DNA from: Enoplolaimus lenunculus
Lineage: Eukaryota; Nematoda; Enoplea; Enoplida; Thoracostomopsidae
Assembly: GCA_030248215.1 (NCBI GenBank)
Contig: JASANG010002303.1
Span: 53,235 to 117,234, forward strand
Direction: 5' to 3'
DNA length: 64,000 bases
Position 1 is the first letter of the stretch; every line of letters starts with the position of its first letter. This document shows positions 1-9,425 of this stretch, in pieces. Below the pieces are notes generated by a model, which searched no databases, was not told the origin of the DNA, and saw only the letters and a list, made by a program, of their open reading frames with translations. Position numbers and translations under genes: made by a program.

Positions 1-77
1 TTAAAAAACCTAACAATCCAGACTCGTATGTGAAAATTTTTAGTATATGAACGAAATTTCAACAACATAGACGTCTT

Positions 78-171
78 GGCACATGCATAGAACAGGGCCG
101 GAACAGTAGTATAAGCATATTCAAGCCTAAACCTAAGCGTATGGATGAGCCTATTCCTAAGCCTAAGCTGG
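78..171 (-). mobile_element. Family C TTAGGC MITE, truncated
   Basis: One terminus survives (GGCACATGCATAGAACAGG, then GCCGGAACAGTAGTATAAGC), followed by GCCTAA units. The opposite end is missing after about 171, where sequence becomes anonymous. It matches the ends of the complete copies at 2,484 and 20,290. Confidence 0.6.
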
Positions 172-225
172 TGAAGTTGTATTTTAGCTAAACAATAATT
201 TACTAGAATCCGTTGATACCTTAGT

Positions 226-549
226 TTGATCAAGAGTCGATAATGACGTTACAAGAGTGTGCAACTGGGCACATTCTGTAAAGAAAGGACTGTACCCGGC
301 AAGCGTTGCGTTTTTGCTGTACCCCCCTTTGTTTAGAGAGGGGATACAACCGGTGCGAACCATGGTACTTAATGTATGCGGCGTCAAACATGGTTTCTTA
401 TAGTTTTAATTTAGGTATATTCATGTAATAGCGACCCCTTCTCTAAACAAGTGGGAATCGGTCAAAAACGTAACGCCCGGTGGTACATTTTGTACCATGC
501 GGGACCACATGAGTTGCACACTCTTGATATTATCCACTCTTGGTTTGAT
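226..549 (+). mobile_element. Family I long-TIR MITE, copy 1
   Basis: About 325 bp bounded by CAAGAGT and ACTCTTGG. The two halves are imperfect inverted copies: each contains CAAGAGTGTGCAACT-like sequence, GCGTTGCGTTTTTG and a C-rich stretch next to TTTAGAGAGGGG. Two related copies lie at 18,241 and 29,410. The superfamily is unknown. Short ORFs here are translations of the repeat. Confidence 0.75.
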
Positions 550-870
550 TAATCCAAGGCATATTTGTGTTATAATCAGACGTAGTCAAAATAATGTATC
601 CACGGGCGGTTCCATGAAATCTAAGATAAGTACAACTGCACATACTTATATTAAAAACACATTATTTTAATTTCAACAAGGAAATAAACTGCATAAGGAT
701 TAACAGTCATGGCCAATGGCACAGTTCCATGTGTTTGTTTCTCAACTGATATAGAAAGAATCCTGTGAATGCATTATGGGTCAGCATTTCGGCTACCAAC
801 CCTAACAAACCTAATCAATCCATCGTAAAAAGCGTTCTATCGTATTTGGTAAAATTTATAACCACACACC
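550..870. other. Anonymous AT-rich sequence
   Basis: I see no repeat family, RNA gene or plausible coding stretch here. An ORF that starts at 765 runs into the TTAGGC array of the next element and reads as a Leu/Gly/Arg-repetitive artefact. Confidence 0.6.
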
Positions 871-1170
871 GCCCACGCAAATATCAGGGGTGGATCGTAT
901 TTCTGTGGGACTGCAAAAGAGTAAGCTTAAAAGCTTTACACTATTATTTGCTTGGCTTAGGTTTAGGCTTAAACTTAGGCTTAGGCTTAGGAATATGCGC
1001 ATTCTTACGCTTAGTCTTAGGCTTAGGCTTAGGCTTAGGAATATATATGCGCGTTCTTACGCTTAGGCTTAGGCTTAGGCTTAGGAATATGCGCATTCTT
1101 ACGCTTAGGCTTAGGCTTAGGCTTAGGAATATGTTTATAATACTGTTCTGCCCATGATTTTACATTGGCC
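871..1170 (+). mobile_element. Family B TTAGGC MITE, long array
   Basis: Starts GCCCACGCAAATATCAGGGG and ends CCCATGATTTTACATTGGCC. After the 5' segment TGTGGGACTGCAAAAGAGTA comes a long array of TTAGGC and variants (about 955-1,130), interrupted three times by GGAATAT..GCGCATTCTTACGC spacers. This is the longest family B array in the window. Confidence 0.75.
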
Positions 1171-1175
1171 ACCAC

Positions 1176-1322
1176 ACCCGTAGTCAGCTCTACCTTCCTA
1201 CGGGAGGGCTAAAATTTTTTTAGAAGATGCATATATGAGTTTTCAGTGACTTACAAGCACGGTTTAAAATTTTCCAAGGGGGAGTTAAGCCCCACCCAAG
1301 ACCCTCCTTAGCTACGGGTCCG
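1176..1322 (+). repeat. Family P repeat, copy 1
   Basis: Bounded by CACCCGTAGTCAG and TAGCTACGGGTCCG, with a shared interior of TTTTTTAGAAGATGC, GACTTACAAGCACGGTT and TTTCCAAGGGGGAG. Related copies are at 18,774 and 38,158. The CCCGTAG/CTACGGG ends suggest terminal inverted repeats. It directly abuts the family B element. Confidence 0.55.
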
Positions 1323-1668
1323 TTTATAACCTTTGCTATTTCTATATACCATTAATTCAGTGCATCAGAGAAATTGATGAACTACCAAGGTAGGTAGTTT
1401 GCCGACTGTTGTATACAAGGGTGTTAATTTATCGGTAAGACCATATGTGATAGTCTATAAGGAACAATTGGTCGCTACTCTAAATTCTTTGCAGGAAAGT
1501 TTTTGAAATAATTGTAAGTAATTTTAAAATAATTATATTTTACAAGCATTACTTTGCTTACAAAACCTAACAAATCTCAGTAAAATCAGCTGGCCAAGCC
1601 AAAAAATGCAGGGTCATACCCCGGTAGACCCCTTGACGCTACACGGATTGAAAAATCGCGCCCATACC
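1323..1668. other. Anonymous sequence
   Basis: Nothing recognised. AT-rich, with no repeat shared elsewhere in the window that I could see. Confidence 0.5.
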
Positions 1669-1878
1669 CACTGCAAAAAATGGTGCGTCAAATTGACTCT
1701 CTCCGGAATAGGCTCTATGGGACTACACAAACTGAGTCAAATTCGACTTCGCCAGAGTCAAACGTGCGACTCAGTGAGTCAAATTTGACTCTGGCGGAGT
1801 CGAATTTGACTCAGTTTGTGTAGTCCCGTAGAGCCTATTTCGGAGAGAGTTAATTTGACTCATCATTTTTTGCTGTGC
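1669..1878. mobile_element. Family F palindromic MITE, copy 1
   Basis: A near-complete palindrome of about 210 bp. It begins CACTGCAAAAAATGGTG and ends CATCATTTTTTGCTGTG. The inner arms carry AATTCGACTTCGCCAGAGTC and its complement around a centre at GCGACTCAGTGAGTC. Most family copies are followed or preceded by TA, as in Tc1/mariner-type MITEs. It contains four perfect TGAGTCA/TGACTCA heptamers. Confidence 0.85.
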
Positions 1879-2177
1879 GTAAGTGCAGGTTTGGTATAAC
1901 ATACCAATTTAATTCAAGAGCACTGGCATACTGCGGCACACTAGCAAAATCATAGTACCACAACAGGAACAAAACCCAACAATATTACGGTTTAGCGCTA
2001 TAACTGCGTTTTGCTTCTGGGTCGCATCGTTCAAGAGATTTTCTATTATTATAACTTTTTCCCTGTTACATATCGCCCCCCCCAATGAACTTTTCACGTG
2101 ACTTAAATTTAACGCTCTGATTTTTGAAAACCCAAAAGTATACTACTTGTACGGAATCTCGAAGAAAATCGATTTCT
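1879..2177. other. Anonymous sequence
   Basis: Nothing recognised apart from a C9 run at about 2,077-2,082. Short reverse-strand ORFs here are not supported by any motif. Confidence 0.5.
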
Positions 2178-2303
2178 AAAGTGAAAACGGCATTTTGTAA
2201 TTCTCGAAAATCACCTCTAAGCCAATGAGTGAACAGCAAAAGTGAAAACAGCATTTTGTAATTTTCGAAAATCACCTCTCAGCCAATGAGTGAACCGCAA
2301 AGT
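2178..2303. repeat. Tandem duplication, ~60 bp x 2
   Basis: Two adjacent units, starting at about 2,178 and 2,238, each containing AGTGAAAACGGCATTTTGTA (A for G in the second) and AGCCAATGAGTGAAC. A third start (AAAGTGC) follows at about 2,299 and then diverges. Confidence 0.8.
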
Positions 2304-2483
2304 GCAACTATTAAAATATGAAATACGCGACCAATTAAGCGACCAGTTTTGCAGGTTTAATGAAGATATAGCACAGCTGTAATATTCGCCAAATTTGTAC
2401 GCAAAAGTAGCGTAGTAAACGGCAATCGAACCCTTTAAATATATTGCCAAGGTTTTTCATTGTTAACATGGGGTGCAACGACA

Positions 2484-2692
2484 GGACCCATGTATAGAAC
2501 AGGGCCGGATTTGTTTTCCGGAGGGGCTATAATAGAGTCCGTTTAATCTTTAGATTAATTTTTTGCTTAGGCTTAGGCTTAGGCTTAGGAATAGGCACAT
2601 CCATACGCTTAGGCTTAGGCTTAGGCTTGAGTTTAGGCTTAGGCTTAGTAATATGCTTATACTACTGGTCCGGCCCTGTTCTATACATGGGC
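2484..2692 (+). mobile_element. Family C TTAGGC MITE, complete
   Basis: Terminal inverted repeats GGACCCATGTATAGAACAGG and CCTGTTCTATACATGGGC bracket a 5' segment (TTTTCCGGAGGGGCTATAAT) and two blocks of TTAGGC units. The flanks GCAACGACA and GCTACGAGA match at 7 of 9 positions, a decayed target duplication of about 8 bp. Confidence 0.85.
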
Positions 2693-3064
2693 GCTACGAG
2701 AGTATTGGGAATGTCGTGTGAAAGTGGAAAGAAACATTTAAACTAAGTTGTTACAGCTGTAATTTTTCTATTTTTTACTGAATATATCCGTTTTTATAAA
2801 AAATTAATTAGGAAATACAAAGGGGACGCAACTGCATCCCACCCGTTATGGCCCACGTAACTGCAAGGCCGAGGTTTATACTGATAGTTTTCTTCCACAG
2901 GTTACGCCGTAATTAACAAACGATTACACGACAAAATACGTAACTTCAAATCATTCCTATATTACCCATGGAAATACCGTACGTTTTGATGTAAGGATTT
3001 TCTTCCGGAACTCAAGTAACCTTCATAAATTTTTCACTGTTCACTGTTGTTTTATGAAGAAAAT
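2693..3064. other. Anonymous sequence
   Basis: Nothing recognised. Confidence 0.5.
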
Positions 3065-3336
3065 TTAACCCTTTCACTCATAGAGTATACTATTAGCAAC
3101 TAATTACAAATAATATACGACCAATACAGACACTGTGAGCAGTGTTTAACAATTCTAAAAAATATGCGCAGTGCTCAATCTTCACAAGACCTGACCGGCC
3201 CCTCGGTATCGAGCGTTAAGCTTCTATAGCTCAGTGGTCATCATAAACGTCTGCCACCTTAGAGACTGAGGATCGAATTTTACCTTGAAATTACATCTCA
3301 TATAAAATTGAGAATATTCATGTGGGAGAAAAAATT
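3065..3336 (+). mobile_element. Family E TTAA/tRNA-like MITE, copy 1
   Basis: Begins TTAACCCTTTCACTCATAGA. The 3' end (TTCATGTGGGAGAAAAAATT) is decayed. A tRNA-like segment has box A TAGCTCAGTGG at 3,227-3,237 and a box B-like GAGGATCGAAT near 3,269. Family hallmarks are TTAA at both ends with CCCTTT inverted termini, which is piggyBac-like. Confidence 0.75.
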
Positions 3337-3564
3337 CACCCCCTTGGAAAGTATTAGATGGGTGGTACTGTCCAATTTCAGTATATATTCGGGGTCACAC
3401 GCCTTGCCTCCCACTTCCAGGGAACACATGTGCCAGCGTGAAATAAACACTATTTCAACACTGTTATGTTTACTGCTGCAATTTCAATTGAGTAACGGCC
3501 AAAGTTTGCAGAAAACACTTGCTATGGTGTGGTTTTCAACAATGACAATATTCACTGAAAACAG

Positions 3565-3755
3565 GGCCCATGTTACTTTTAAGGATGTCCAGGTTTCTGG
3601 TGGGTCTGTAAAAGAGTAAGATTACATTCTAGATTACATTTTTTGCTTAGGCTTCGGTTTTATGCTTAGGCTTAGGAACACACTTTTGCCACGCTTAAGC
3701 TTAGGCTTAGGAATACGTTTAATCGACTAATAGGCCCCTAAAAGTAACATCGGCC
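3565..3755 (+). mobile_element. Family A TTAGGC MITE with 8-bp target duplication
   Basis: Ends GGCCCATGTTACTTTTAAGG and CCTAAAAGTAACATCGGCC. Perfect 8-bp direct repeats GAAAACAG flank it at 3,557-3,564 and 3,756-3,763. The interior holds CAGGTTTCTGGTGGGTCTGT, CATTCTAGATTACATTTTTT and TTAGGC units split by a TTTTGCCACGC-type spacer. The 8-bp duplication points to the hAT superfamily. Confidence 0.9.
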
Positions 3756-3928
3756 GAAAACAGAATATTTGCATGAATTTACCATCAGTAATCAATGTGA
3801 GCTTAAATAGTTTACGTCTTTTTGCGATTCTCGTTGTAGCATTTACAGAATTTGGAATAAATCTTAATCGATAACTAACACTTAATACATTAAAATCTGC
3901 TTAATAATAGCGTACTTTCAAATCTGAA

Positions 3929-4120
3929 CCCGTATTCTCAAATGTGTGTACCACCTATCACCAGTTGACTTGACACAGGTCCAGTGGCTTTGGAACCAGT
4001 AAATTCTGAGGCTCAAAATTGAGCACAATTTTCGCGCATGACTTGCTCTGATATCAATTTTGAGTTCAACAACTGCAATAGTTTGTAAGTTTGGAAACCT
4101 ATTACTAACGGTTGTGTATT
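3929..4120 (+). mobile_element. Family D element, partial
   Basis: Starts CCCGTATTCTCAAATGTGTG and continues ACCACCTATCACCAGTTG, as in the complete copy at 31,042. The 3' end is recognisable only to about GGTTGTGTATTG and lacks the GAGAATACG terminus. Confidence 0.65.
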
Positions 4121-5145
4121 GTTAGCTTTCATTTTGAAACCAACTCAGTCTCGAACGTGTACAGAATAGCATTAAAATTGACAAAAAAGTAAATTACACT
4201 GTACAAATATATCCATCTGATGGTACTGTTATCAGTAATTTTAAAACAGTTGCTAATCTCAACTGTTTTACCATCGCTTAAACAATTTCAAGAATAAACC
4301 TAAACTGACGTTTTCAACTCTAACCCTGAAACAAGGTAAGAGAGACTACCTCCGGATGCAAACGAACTCAAAGTAAAGAGCTCACAACGAGCATGGGGAT
4401 AGGCTCTGTTGAAATTACCACAGGACGAGCAAAAAGAAACTGTTCCACGCTTTAGAATAACCAGCTGGATAGTAATGGTCAAACCAAAATAATCATACTG
4501 CTTACACTCGTTCATGACAATCCCTTCCTCAAAATTAAATCGTAGCTACGCCCCTCGGGTGTCAACTTTGTTGTCGTTTCAACCATATTCCGTTTTACCA
4601 ACGTTGTTCCGGTTCAGGTTCTCGTCAAGATGTCGGTATCTGGCTTGCAGCACAACAACAACAACCAAACGGTTTCTCAATCAATCATTGACAACGGGTA
4701 AATTGTATCCAGTTTGAATAATTGCTTCCATCTCGTGCGATTTAAAAACCTTCTCTATAAACATTTTAAATTGTCTATATTCAAGCATACGATACCTGTT
4801 GGAATTAAAAAAAATTCACTTTGAATTCAAATATTGTTTTTTTTCTAATTGTGATCTGGAATATATTAAGGGTCAAGTAAGTATCAGGTGTCAGCGAGTA
4901 CGGAATATGTGAAGTTTCAACTAAACTTGAAACCATATTTCGTTGAACGAAATTGCAATAATGAGTGAACATGATGACTACTCTGCAATAACTTGAAGAG
5001 GGGCTGTGGCGATAACACCGCCGAGGGAATCACAGATATCTACGCAACCCCTAAGCTGAAAATATTTCTACCGCATCAAATAATTCTATGCTACAAAAGC
5101 TTTTCCGTCTTCGTACACAAATCTTTCTGTCTCAGTTACTAAAGA
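4121..5145. other. About 1 kb of anonymous sequence
   Basis: No shared repeat, RNA or convincing coding stretch. Two short divergent ORFs near 4,300-4,515 and 4,514-4,717 have no recognisable domain and no splice-site context I would trust. Confidence 0.5.
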
Positions 5146-5341
5146 GGCTTATGTAAACATCAGGGGCGGAACGATTTTCTGTGGGACTGCGATAGAGTAA
5201 GCTTAAGCTTTAGACTAATTTTTTTGCTTGGCTTAGGCTTAGGATTAGGCTTATGCTTAGGAATATGCTCATTCTTACGCTTAGGTTTAGGCTTTGGGAT
5301 ATGGTTATAATGCTGTTCCACCCCTGTTGTTTACATTGACC
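5146..5341 (+). mobile_element. Family B TTAGGC MITE
   Basis: Starts GGCTTATGTAAACATCAGGG and ends CCACCCCTGTTGTTTACATTG. The 5' interior TTTTCTGTGGGACTGCGATA, then AAGCTTTAGACTAA, then TTAGGC units with one ATGCTCATTCTTACGC spacer are typical of the family. Confidence 0.8.
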
Positions 5342-5447
5342 CTAAAAATCCTGCTCGAAGGACCAATGATATTTTGATAGCTAAAATAAAGGTGCAAGCT
5401 CAGCTTGCATGCAGCGTAGTGAATAGTTCAAACACGTATCATAATCT

Positions 5448-5718
5448 TTAACCCTTTCTCACGTGAATATTTTCATATCAGATGTAATTTCAAGGGTAAA
5501 ATTTGATCCCCAGTCTTATAGGTGGGAGGCGTTTACGATGACCATTGAGCTATAAATTATGGGAACATGACGCTCAAGGCCAACGGGGCTCTCATGTCTT
5601 GTAAAGATTTTGCACTGCGGATATATGTTCAAATTGTTAATCACTGCTCACAGTGTTTGTGTTCATATATTATTAGTTTTTAGTTGCTCATAGTATACTC
5701 TATGAGTGAAAGGGTTAA
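5448..5718 (-). mobile_element. Family E TTAA/tRNA-like MITE, copy 2
   Basis: TTAACCCTTTCTCACGTGAA at one end and GAGTGAAAGGGTTAA at the other, so both TTAA sites are intact. Read on the minus strand, box B (GGGGATCAAAT) and a decayed box A are present in GACTGGGGATCAAATTTTAC and TATAGCTCAATGG. Confidence 0.85.
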
Positions 5719-6222
5719 CTTAAAGTCAGTAAAATTTCCGAAAATTTGCAATCACTTTCGCTTTGCAACCGTTTAGCTCACAGCAAATAAAAACCTTTAC
5801 TGTCAAAACCTTATCAAAGGTTCGCTCGCACCAAATATAATTTCCGAGAAATTTTGTTAGAATTAGAAAATGCCTTTTTGAGGTAATTCATTTTGAACAT
5901 TAAAATATTCAGTCTGCCGACTATAAAACTTACCCGGTTAAAGTTTTCAATGACATTCGAAATTGCATTTGGTCACATTTCAACGATGCTTAACAGAAAA
6001 CCCTTGACAGTAAACAAAAGTACTCGACCAACATGGTATTCCCACAACCTTATCATTTTTACCTTTAGAAATACTGATAAATGCATATTAACCGCATGCT
6101 AATCAAACAAATCGGGCCCGAAAATAGACAAGTTTAAGTAATTAAACATTTTTCAACAAAATCGGGACGCAGTTTGATGTTGCTAATTGAAATTCATTTC
6201 AATAATGCGGAACTCGTAATGC
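5719..6222. other. Anonymous sequence
   Basis: Nothing recognised. A 69-codon ORF at 5,893-6,102 shows no domain. Confidence 0.5.
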
Positions 6223-6435
6223 ACTGCAAAAAATGGTGAGTCAAATTGACTTTTTCCGAAACGGGCTCTCCGAGACTACACAAATTGAGACAAATTTCCA
6301 CTCCAACGGAGTGACATTCGACTCACTCAGTCGCACGTTTGACTCTGGCGGAGTCGAATTTGATTCAGTTTTGTGTTACTCTCTCCGAAATACCTATTTC
6401 CGAGAGGGTCAATTTGAGTCACCATTTTTGCAGTG
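6223..6435. mobile_element. Family F palindromic MITE, copy 2
   Basis: CACTGCAAAAAATGGTGAGTC to CACCATTTTTGCAGTG, followed by TA. The left inner arm is more decayed (ACAAATTGAGACAAATTTCC) than the right. Confidence 0.8.
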
Positions 6436-6631
6436 TAGGAAACACAGTGTATAGCTGTACTGACATACATATATTTTGACAGGCGATCATTAAGCAGAAT
6501 AAAACATAACCAACGTAAAAGCAGTGGCGTATCCATTAAAATATTGGTCTTAAACCAGAATTCGCAAAACGTTTACAGTAATTCTGATTTTAGGACATCA
6601 ACAGAAACACAGTTTTAGCTTTAATTTGAGC

Positions 6632-6900
6632 TTAACCCTTTAACTCATAGAGTATACAATGAGCAACTAAATGCAAGTAATATATCAGCAACACAAACAC
6701 CTTGAGCAGTGTTTAACTGTAACATATATGTGCAGTGCAAAATCTCCACAAAACGTGAGAGCTCCCTCAGGCTTGAACGTTAAGTTCTTATAGCTCAGTG
6801 GTCATCGTAAACGCCTCCCAGCCGTGAGACTGGGGATCGAATCTTACCTTGAAAGTGCATCTCATATGAAATTGAAAATATTCATGTGAGAAAGGGTTAA
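6632..6900 (+). mobile_element. Family E TTAA/tRNA-like MITE, copy 3
   Basis: One of the best-preserved copies: TTAACCCTTTAACTCATAGA to CATGTGAGAAAGGGTTAA. Box A TAGCTCAGTGG lies at 6,791-6,801 and box B GGGGATCGAATC at 6,832-6,843, the spacing expected in a tRNA-type internal promoter. A G/C-rich stem (GAGCTCCCTCAGGCT) precedes box A. Confidence 0.9.
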
Positions 6901-7151
6901 TTGCCTTGATCAGGGGACAAAGTGTACGTTCAGTTCGTTTTTCATTTAAGTTTAAATATTAAACTTTTTAGCTTAACATTAACCCTTGTCGAAAGACGCA
7001 GATATGCTTTGCAAACGAAACCGTATAATGTATTATTCTCTGCGAAACCTTGAATCTAACGCTAAGCAAAAATGACAATGTCACGTATACACTTGCCCCA
7101 TTAAATTCAACCTTAACCCTAAACCAGAGTCCAAATTTAAGTATGAGTCTA

Positions 7152-7401
7152 TTAGCCCTTTCTCACATAGAGTCGACTCTGAGCAACTTAGATCAATATG
7201 TGTATTTACGCACAATGCACGGCGTTTTACAATTATTAAACAAATTTTACAAGACGTGCGAACCACCTCTGGTTCGACCGTCAAGTTCCTAAAGCTAATT
7301 GGTGACCGTAAACGCCTACTCCCCGCGAGGCTCGAATTCGAATCTTGACTTCAAATTAGTTCCTATTAGTACTACTAGATATACATGTGAGAAAGGGTTA
7401 A
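7152..7401 (+). mobile_element. Family E TTAA/tRNA-like MITE, copy 4 (diverged)
   Basis: Starts TTAGCCCTTTCTCACATAGA (TTAA mutated to TTAG) and ends ATGTGAGAAAGGGTTAA. The tRNA-like part is diverged: AAAGCTAATTGGTGACCG replaces box A and CGAATTCGAATC keeps a good box B core. Confidence 0.75.
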
Positions 7402-7907
7402 ACTAAATGCAAAATTTGAAAATTTTAATCAATGTCGAGGAACACGTTTTTAGACGCAAATATAGTAGCAAATCGTAACATTAATCCAACATCGAATTCT
7501 ATTCTTACCTATCCAATACAACTCTTGTTGAGTTCAGATAAAAATAACCTCAACCTGAGATTGAACAGCTTGCAAAATCGGTTTCACTCTTTCTCTCTCT
7601 TATGCGACAACATAATTGCTTTGTAATTGTTCACACGCGACTAAAAACTTATCCGGTTCACTAGCCGTTAGGATACAATTTTGCCGTTGTTTTTAGTTTA
7701 GTGTTTAACCAGCATACTTATGACATTTTGCTAGTACCAACACGCAGCGTAGAAGTGTTCATATCTGCAGCAGTCGTTTTTGTTGTGATTGTACGCTGAG
7801 TAAACACTTTTTGAACAAAACGATTTCAAGTTTTAGAGTTTTCTCCAGTAGCCGTAGTTGCACCCATGAGTAACTTTCGCAAAGTGCTGAGGTTTTCGTA
7901 AGTTCTC
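7402..7907. other. Anonymous sequence
   Basis: Nothing recognised. A 64-codon ORF at 7,432-7,626 shows no domain. Confidence 0.5.
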
Positions 7908-8300
7908 ACAAAGTGTAGTTTATGCTATATCAAAGAACGCATTCGTCTACCCACGCTTTAACCCTTTCTCACATGAATATTTACAATTTCACATGAGATG
8001 TAATTTCAAGGTGAGATTCGATCCCCAGTCTCACGGGTGGGAGGCGTTTACGATGACCACTAAGCTATAGGAGCTTAACGCTCGAGCCCGAGGGGGCTCT
8101 CACGTCTTGTGGAGATTTTACACTGCGCATGTGTGAATTGCTCGTGCATTATTGTATTTAGTTACTCATAGTATACCCTATGAGTTAAAGGGTTAACCTT
8201 GCTGATTTAGGCTATCAGTAATAGTTTTCATAAAGTGTACTTATGCTATATCAAAGAACGCATTTGTCTACCCACGCTTTAAGCTTACCGATCTGATTTA
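7908..8300 (+). repeat. Tandem duplication with one occupied and one empty TTAA site
   Basis: The segment TATGCTATATCAAAGAACGC, then ATT(C/T)GTCTACCCACGCTTTAA, occurs at about 7,920-7,961 and again at about 8,242-8,282. In the first copy TTAA (7,958) is followed by a family E element. In the second, TTAA (8,279) continues directly into sequence resembling what lies beyond the element (GCTGATTTAGGCTATCAG versus CTGATTTAACCTATCAG). Confidence 0.8.
7958..8196 (-). mobile_element. Family E TTAA/tRNA-like MITE, copy 5
   Basis: TTAACCCTTTCTCACATGAA to GAGTTAAAGGGTTAA, with intact TTAA at both ends. On the minus strand the tRNA-like region reads TATAGCTTAGTGGTCATCG, then GACTGGGGATCGAATC. The element sits inside one copy of a duplicated segment whose other copy is empty. 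Confidence 0.9.
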
Positions 8301-8328
8301 ACCTATCAGGAAAGAGAAAGGTTCTAAC

Positions 8329-8463
8329 ATATAAAAATATATATAAATAAATATATATATAAATATATATAAATAAATATATATATAAATATATATAGAA
8401 ATAAATATATATAGATATATAAATATATATAGATATATATTTATATATATGTATATATGCTTC
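8329..8463. repeat. AT microsatellite (ATATAA-type)
   Basis: Irregular ATATAAATA and ATATAGATA units, AT only apart from scattered G. The Tyr/Ile-rich reverse ORF across it is an artefact. Confidence 0.9.
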
Positions 8464-8948
8464 AATTAACACTTAAAATAATGCTGACTATTTAGTTGAA
8501 TTAGCTGAAAAACCTGTCAGACACACGTCAAGTGTGAGTTAATGAGAAAAAAAACAAAAAAAAACACTTAAGTGTAATCTATTTCCGTTTCTTCATGATT
8601 TACTCGTATGCTCACGTCATTTTTCGTTAGAGCAGCAGTGATGAGCGTCGGTACGCAAGTGCAAGGGAGTGCAGGACACCATCCTGAATCCTATAAGCAA
8701 TTTTCATTAAGTATATGGGCAAAAATAATGCTAATGATTGTACACAGTCAAGCCTTATACGTTTTGCACAAAAGCCTTATTTGTACGTACCAACTGTGTA
8801 TTGGGGTGCTACTTATCAAATGTTTTAAATCGTGAAATTTTATTACGAAACAAAAGCTTTCGACTGCAAACATATTAAAATTTAGAATGAAATGCCCGTT
8901 TTATTAAATTTTAAAATCAATTGCTAAAATTCCTAATGCAACTGTTTC
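8464..8948. other. Anonymous sequence
   Basis: Nothing recognised. A 75-codon ORF at 8,608-8,835 has no recognisable domain. Confidence 0.5.
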
Positions 8949-9108
8949 GGTCCACGTTTGTTTGAGGCACGCAATGATCTTTTGCGGGACTGCAATAGAG
9001 TATGCTTAAGCTTTAGACTATCTTTTGCCTAGACTTAGGCTTGAGAGTTTTGGCATAAGCTTTGACTTAAGCTTAGGTTTATTGTCGGCTTACGAAAACA
9101 CTTATAGT
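8949..9108 (+). mobile_element. Family B MITE, decayed
   Basis: GGTCCACGTTTGTTTGAGGC is a worn 5' end, followed by the conserved TTTTGCGGGACTGCAATAGA and AAGCTTTAGACTA. TTAGGC units are degenerate and the 3' end survives only as ACACTTATAGTAATATT. Confidence 0.6.
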
Positions 9109-9262
9109 AATATTTGATGAGCACACTCAAAGTAACATTAGCACTACGTACTCGCTTCTTCGATACTTTTAATTTGCCTTACTACACATTATGAGTACAG
9201 TGTAATTTACTGGTAATGGCAGTTCAACAAAATTATTAATCTGTACTGCTATTTTACGATAA

Positions 9263-9425
9263 ATTGATATTTATTTATTTATTTATTTATTTCTTTATTT
9301 ATTTATTCATATATTTATTGATTTATTTATATATTATTTATTTATTTATTAATTTATTTATTTATTATTTATTTATTTATTTATTTATTTATATATTTAG
9401 TTATTTATTTACTTTTATATATAGT
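9263..9425. repeat. (ATTT)n microsatellite
   Basis: ATTT units with occasional ATAT and ATTC variants over about 160 bp. Confidence 0.95.

Noticed and set aside
955-1135. Telomere or subtelomere signal from TTAGGC repeats
   Set aside because: Arrays are short, interrupted, in both orientations and always enclosed by MITE ends throughout the window, so they do not mark a chromosome end.
765-1157. 130-codon ORF with Leu-Gly-Leu and Leu-Arg-Leu repeats
   Set aside because: It is a translation of the TTAGGC array in a family B element. Similar Leu/Arg-repetitive ORFs at 10,268, 12,889, 33,685, 36,815, 41,843 and 42,564 have the same cause.
6791-6843. Functional tRNA gene
   Set aside because: Box A and B are good, but the sequence recurs in many copies inside family E elements and no complete cloverleaf with paired acceptor stem is visible.
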